Source of the DNA: Bacillota bacterium
GTDB lineage: Bacteria; Bacillota; Clostridia; Clostridiales; Clostridiaceae
Assembly (NCBI GenBank): GCA_023451395.1
Contig: JAEXZL010000051.1
Span: forward strand, 1-9,120
Reading direction: 5' to 3'
DNA length: 9,120 bases
Part shown: piece by piece, positions 6,002 through 9,120 of the stretch
Position numbering within the stretch: position 1 is the first letter of the stretch
How the letters are laid out: the number at the start of each line of letters is the position of its first letter
The notes under the pieces: model-generated
The model's input: the letters and a program-made list of their open reading frames with translations, nothing else
Databases searched by the model: none
Told to the model about the DNA's origin: nothing
Translations under genes and position numbers: made by a program

Positions 6002-6886
6002 ATGAAAAAGATATTGAGTTTATTATTGTCTTTAGGAGTAATGACATCTGTGCTGGCAGGGTGCTCAGGAGGTTCAGATAATACAGACAAGAAAGCTTTT
6101 AACTTAGATGAGGACATAACAGTTATATCCCGTGAAGATGGCTCAGGAACCAGAGGAGCTTTTATAGAACTAATGGGAATTGAGGAAAAAGGTTCTGATG
6201 GAACTAAAGTGGACAAAACCACCAAAGAGGCAGATGTTGTGAGCAAGACAGATCTTGTGCTTACAAAGGTTGCTAGTGATGAATATTCAATTGGGTATAT
6301 ATCCTTAGGATCTCTTAAGGATACTGTTAAAGCCTTAAAGGTAAATGGCACTGAGGCTTCAGCAGAGAATATTAAAAATGGAAGCTATAAGGTATCAAGA
6401 CCCTTTAATATTGCAACAAAAGGCGATGTTTCTGAAGTAACTAAAGACTTTATTGATTTTATACTAAGCAAAGAGGGACAAGAAGTTGTGTCCAATGGCT
6501 ATATTAAAATAAATGATAATGCTGAAGCTTATGCTGGAAATAAGCCTTCAGGTAAGATTGTTGTAGCTGGTTCTTCATCTGTAAATCCTATAATGGAAAA
6601 GCTTAAGGAAGCATATCTTAAGATTAATACAAATGCCACTATAGAAATTCAAGCTAGTGATTCCACTGCAGGGATGACTGGGGCAATAGAAGGAACCTGT
6701 GATATTGGAATGGCTAGCAGAGAGCTTAAGGACAGTGAGAAAGCAAGTCTTACAGCAACTCCAATAGCCTTAGATGGAATTGCGGTTATAGTAAACACTA
6801 AGAATACCATAGATGATATTACCTCAGAAAATATTAAGAACATTTACATAGGTGAATTTACCACCTGGAGTGATGTTGCAAAATAA
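6002..6886 (+). CDS. pstS: Phosphate ABC transporter substrate-binding lipoprotein, circularly permuted order
   Basis: This 294-residue protein binds extracellular phosphate for the PstCAB transporter. It has a short lipoprotein signal peptide with lipobox LAGC (18-21); Cys21 should be lipidated and anchor it to the membrane. The phosphate-site elements of PstS are all present: R44 with SGT at 48-50 in SREDGSGTRG, AGSSSVNP (189-196), ASDSTAGM (218-225) and CDIGMASRELK with Asp234. The order is unusual. In canonical PstS the AGSSSV segment is N-terminal and SREDGSGTR lies in the middle. Here the protein begins with SREDGSGTR and ends at TTWSDVAK, exactly where the canonical chain would run on into that segment. 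I recall similar arrangements in other clostridial binding proteins, but cannot verify it. It is first in the pst operon, as usual. Confidence 0.9.
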   Translation: MKKILSLLLSLGVMTSVLAGCSGGSDNTDKKAFNLDEDITVISREDGSGTRGAFIELMGIEEKGSDGTKVDKTTKEADVVSKTDLVLTKVASDEYSIGYISLGSLKDTVKALKVNGTEASAENIKNGSYKVSRPFNIATKGDVSEVTKDFIDFILSKEGQEVVSNGYIKINDNAEAYAGNKPSGKIVVAGSSSVNPIMEKLKEAYLKINTNATIEIQASDSTAGMTGAIEGTCDIGMASRELKDSEKASLTATPIALDGIAVIVNTKNTIDDITSENIKNIYIGEFTTWSDVAK

Positions 6887-6903
6887 CCATACTTTTAGAT
6901 AGA

Positions 6904-6939
6904 AGCAACAGGCAGTTTAGTACAAAGCTGTCTGCTGCT
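6904..6939 (+). other. Intercistronic stem-loop between pstS and pstC
   Basis: Arms 6904-6915 and 6928-6939 can pair over 12 positions with one A-C mismatch and one G-U wobble around a 12-base loop. It is followed by mixed sequence, not a run of T, so it is not a good terminator. It may protect the 3' end of a pstS-only mRNA or reduce read-through, giving more binding protein than permease. Confidence 0.55.
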
Positions 6940-6961
6940 AATCTGCTTTAGGAGATAAGAT

Positions 6962-7819
6962 ATGAAAAAATATAAAGAGCAAATTATGCAGGGTGTATTT
7001 CTTTTAGCTGCTATAACCTCAATCTTAGCAGTAGTACTTATATGCGTTTTTCTATTTGCCAGCGGTATTCCCGCCATGGCTAAGATAGGGCTTTTTGATT
7101 TTCTTTTAGGAAGAAATTGGGCACCTACAGACATACCGCCTTCCTTTGGTATTTTTCCAATGATTCTTGGAAGTATTTATGTTACTGCAGGAGCTATTAT
7201 AGTAGGCGTGCCTATTGGGATACTAACAGCTATTTTTATGGCTAGGTTTTGCTCAAGGGGGCTATATAAAATATTGAAGCCTGGTGTAGAGCTTTTAGCT
7301 GGAATACCCTCAGTAATTTATGGTTTCTTTGGGGTTGTAGTTATTGTTCCAATAATTAAAGACCTTTTTCCTGGTAACGGCAGCAATATATTAACTGCTT
7401 CCATACTCCTTGGGATAATGATACTTCCTACTATTATAAACATTAGTGAGTCCGCTTTAAGAGCAGTACCAGAAAACTATTATGAGGGAGCACTGGCCTT
7501 AGGTGCAAGCCATGAAAGAGCAGTGTTTTTTACAGTGTTGCCTGCAGCTAAATCTGGGGTTTTGGCAGCGGTAATTTTAGGAATAGGAAGAGCCATTGGA
7601 GAAACCATGGCAGTAATTATGGTAGCGGGAAATCAGCCACGAATGCCTGCTGGTATCTTTAAAGGAGTAAGAACTCTTACAGCAAATATCGTAATGGAGA
7701 TGAGCTATGCTGCAGATCTTCACAGGGAAGCACTTATAGCTACAGGAGTGGTGCTCTTTGTGTTCATACTTATAATAAATCTCAGTTTTTCAGTGCTTAA
7801 GAGGAGGGGTAACCAATGA
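6962..7819 (+). CDS. pstC: Phosphate ABC transporter permease PstC
   Basis: PstC is one of the two membrane subunits that form the phosphate channel with PstA. The 285-residue protein has an N-terminal membrane segment (about 10-34), the PstC-type GIFPMILGSIYVT region around 60-75, further hydrophobic segments making about six in all, and the ABC-permease EAA loop, here EGALALGA (175-182) followed by LP at 193-194, which docks on the PstB ATPase. The IGRAIGETMAV sequence after it is typical of Pst permeases. An AGGAGA site at 6950-6955 precedes the ATG by 6 bases. The 75-base gap to pstS holds a stem-loop. The last four bases overlap the pstA start, so the two are translationally coupled. It is of normal length and complete. 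Confidence 0.95.
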   Translation: MKKYKEQIMQGVFLLAAITSILAVVLICVFLFASGIPAMAKIGLFDFLLGRNWAPTDIPPSFGIFPMILGSIYVTAGAIIVGVPIGILTAIFMARFCSRGLYKILKPGVELLAGIPSVIYGFFGVVVIVPIIKDLFPGNGSNILTASILLGIMILPTIINISESALRAVPENYYEGALALGASHERAVFFTVLPAAKSGVLAAVILGIGRAIGETMAVIMVAGNQPRMPAGIFKGVRTLTANIVMEMSYAADLHREALIATGVVLFVFILIINLSFSVLKRRGNQ

Positions 7820-8670
7820 GTAATAATTTAAAAGGGAGATTGAAGGGTTATAAAAAGAGTCCTCTTTCGTTATTTTTAAAGATTATAGTTTCTCTAGCAG
7901 CAATTACAACTTTTTCAGTTTTAGTTTTTTTGGTAATGTACATTTTGATTAAGGGAATACCTTATATAACACCTTCTCTTTTTGCCCTTGAATATAATTC
8001 GGAAAATGTATCCTTGTTCCCAGCAATGATAAATACCCTTATTATGACCGCTATGGCACTTGCTATATCTGTACCTATAGGTATTTTTACAGCTATATAT
8101 CTTGTGGAATATGCTAAAAAAAATAACCCCCTTATAGAGCCTATAAGATTAACGGCAGAAACTCTATCAGGAATACCTTCTATAGTTTACGGATTATTTG
8201 GAATGCTATTCTTTGTATACTATCTTCACTGGGGCTATTCCTTATTAGCAGGTACCTTTACTTTAGCAATAATGATATTACCTTTGATTATAAGAACTAC
8301 AGAGGAGGCATTGTTATCTGTGCCTGACTCTTTTAGAGAAGCAAGCTTTGGCTTAGGAGCTGGTAAGCTTAGGACTATTTTTAAAATTGTTCTTCCTTCT
8401 GCGGTTCCGGGAATTTTAGCAGGGGTTATTCTCTCTATAGGCCGTATAGTGGGAGAAACTGCAGCTCTTATATATACTGCAGGAACTGTTGCAGATATGC
8501 CAGAGAATATATTTTCATCAACCCGTACTCTATCGGTACACATGTACCTTCTTTCAAGTGAAGGCTTTAATACCAATGAGGCTTATGCCACAGCAGTAGT
8601 TCTATTGATAATCGTATTAATAATAAATAGTTTATCAGCAATGGCTGCAAAAAAATTAACAGCGAGGTAA
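7816..8670 (+). CDS. pstA: Phosphate ABC transporter permease PstA
   Basis: PstA is the second membrane subunit of the phosphate importer. The 284-residue protein has an N-terminal hydrophobic segment (about 20-45), then the NTLIMT-containing permease core with about six membrane segments in total. The EAA loop EASFGLGA (175-182) is followed by LP at 193-194, at the same positions as in PstC. GRIVGETAALIYTAG after it is characteristic of PstA. It begins in an ATGA overlap with the pstC stop codon, with a GAGGAGGGG ribosome site just upstream (7801-7809), so expression is coupled to pstC. The gene is complete and ends four bases before pstB. Confidence 0.95.
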   Translation: MSNNLKGRLKGYKKSPLSLFLKIIVSLAAITTFSVLVFLVMYILIKGIPYITPSLFALEYNSENVSLFPAMINTLIMTAMALAISVPIGIFTAIYLVEYAKKNNPLIEPIRLTAETLSGIPSIVYGLFGMLFFVYYLHWGYSLLAGTFTLAIMILPLIIRTTEEALLSVPDSFREASFGLGAGKLRTIFKIVLPSAVPGILAGVILSIGRIVGETAALIYTAGTVADMPENIFSSTRTLSVHMYLLSSEGFNTNEAYATAVVLLIIVLIINSLSAMAAKKLTAR

Positions 8671-8674
8671 TGAA

Positions 8675-9120
8675 ATGGATAAGATAAACATAAAAGATTT
8701 AGATTTGTATTATGGTGATTTTAAGGCCTTAAAGGGAATTAACATGAATATTCAAGCCAATAAAATCACTGCATTTATAGGGCCCTCCGGCTGCGGAAAG
8801 TCTACCTTATTAAAAACATTAAATAGAATGAATGATTTAGTAGAAGGATGTAAAATCCAGGGTGAAATACTATTAGATAATGAAAACATCTATGGAGATA
8901 TAGATATTAACAGCTTAAGAAAGAGAGTGGGAATGGTATTTCAAAAGCCTAATCCCTTCCCTATGAGCATCTATGATAATATAGCCTATGGTCCTAGAAC
9001 TCATGGTATTCACTCTAAGGTTAAGCTGGATGAGATTGTAGAAAAATCCTTAAGAGATGCGGCTATCTGGGATGAGGTTAAGGATAGACTTAAAAATAGT
9101 GCGTTAGGACTTTCAGGAGG
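8675..9120 (+). CDS. pstB: Phosphate ABC transporter ATPase PstB, N-terminal part (cut by window end)
   Basis: PstB is the cytoplasmic ATPase that powers phosphate uptake through PstC and PstA. The frame is open to the last base, giving 148 residues of a protein normally about 250 long. Visible are the A-loop YYG (12-14), Walker A GPSGCGKST (36-44), the Q-loop VFQKPNPFPMSI with Gln90, which is the characteristic PstB sequence, and the start of the ABC signature LSGG (145-148), where the window ends. Walker B and the H-loop lie beyond. A GAGG site (8664-8667) inside the end of pstA precedes the ATG by 7 bases. An ATG at 8670 reads into a stop after five codons and is not used. phoU would be expected next, but cannot be seen. 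Confidence 0.97.
   Translation, partial: MDKINIKDLDLYYGDFKALKGINMNIQANKITAFIGPSGCGKSTLLKTLNRMNDLVEGCKIQGEILLDNENIYGDIDINSLRKRVGMVFQKPNPFPMSIYDNIAYGPRTHGIHSKVKLDEIVEKSLRDAAIWDEVKDRLKNSALGLSG

Noticed and set aside
5950..6351. 133-codon minus-strand open frame opposite pstS
   Set aside because: It lies fully across the pst promoter and the signal peptide and first domain of pstS, and has no recognisable motif.
6002..6886. pstS as a truncated or frameshifted gene
   Set aside because: All conserved elements of the full protein are present once, in rotated order, in one open frame with a signal peptide and a natural stop.

Overview
The window looks like chromosomal DNA of a low-G+C Gram-positive anaerobe, most likely a clostridial member of the Bacillota. 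The evidence is AT-rich codon use with many AGA and ATA codons, strong AAGGAGG-type ribosome sites, a lipoprotein-type PstS, and phased TTTACA repeats like the PhoP boxes of Firmicutes. No mobile element, rRNA, tRNA or CRISPR array is visible. No gap without a gene exceeds about 220 bases.

Region 1 (1-4285, plus strand) is a mevalonate-pathway operon. It runs from the 3' end of mevalonate kinase through diphosphomevalonate decarboxylase, a 90-residue protein with two membrane segments, a TctA-like membrane permease and phosphomevalonate kinase. The three enzymes take mevalonate to isopentenyl diphosphate. The two membrane proteins between them are not part of the known pathway and suggest transport of mevalonate or another carboxylate. 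A perfect 16-bp hairpin at 4296-4337 closes the operon and probably also ends the opposing transcript.

Region 2 (4377-5781, minus strand) holds a patatin-like phospholipase followed by a flavin reductase-like protein, probably co-transcribed.

Region 3 (5782-9120, plus strand) is a high-affinity phosphate uptake operon: promoter with PhoP-like boxes, pstS, an intercistronic hairpin, pstC, pstA and the start of pstB, which is cut by the window end just after its LSGG signature. The PstS protein is circularly permuted relative to the usual order. The segment normally in its second half comes first, and the usual N-terminal segment comes last.

The points most worth a second look are the transporter pair inside the mevalonate operon and the permuted PstS. 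The rest is well-understood biology, apart from regulatory details.
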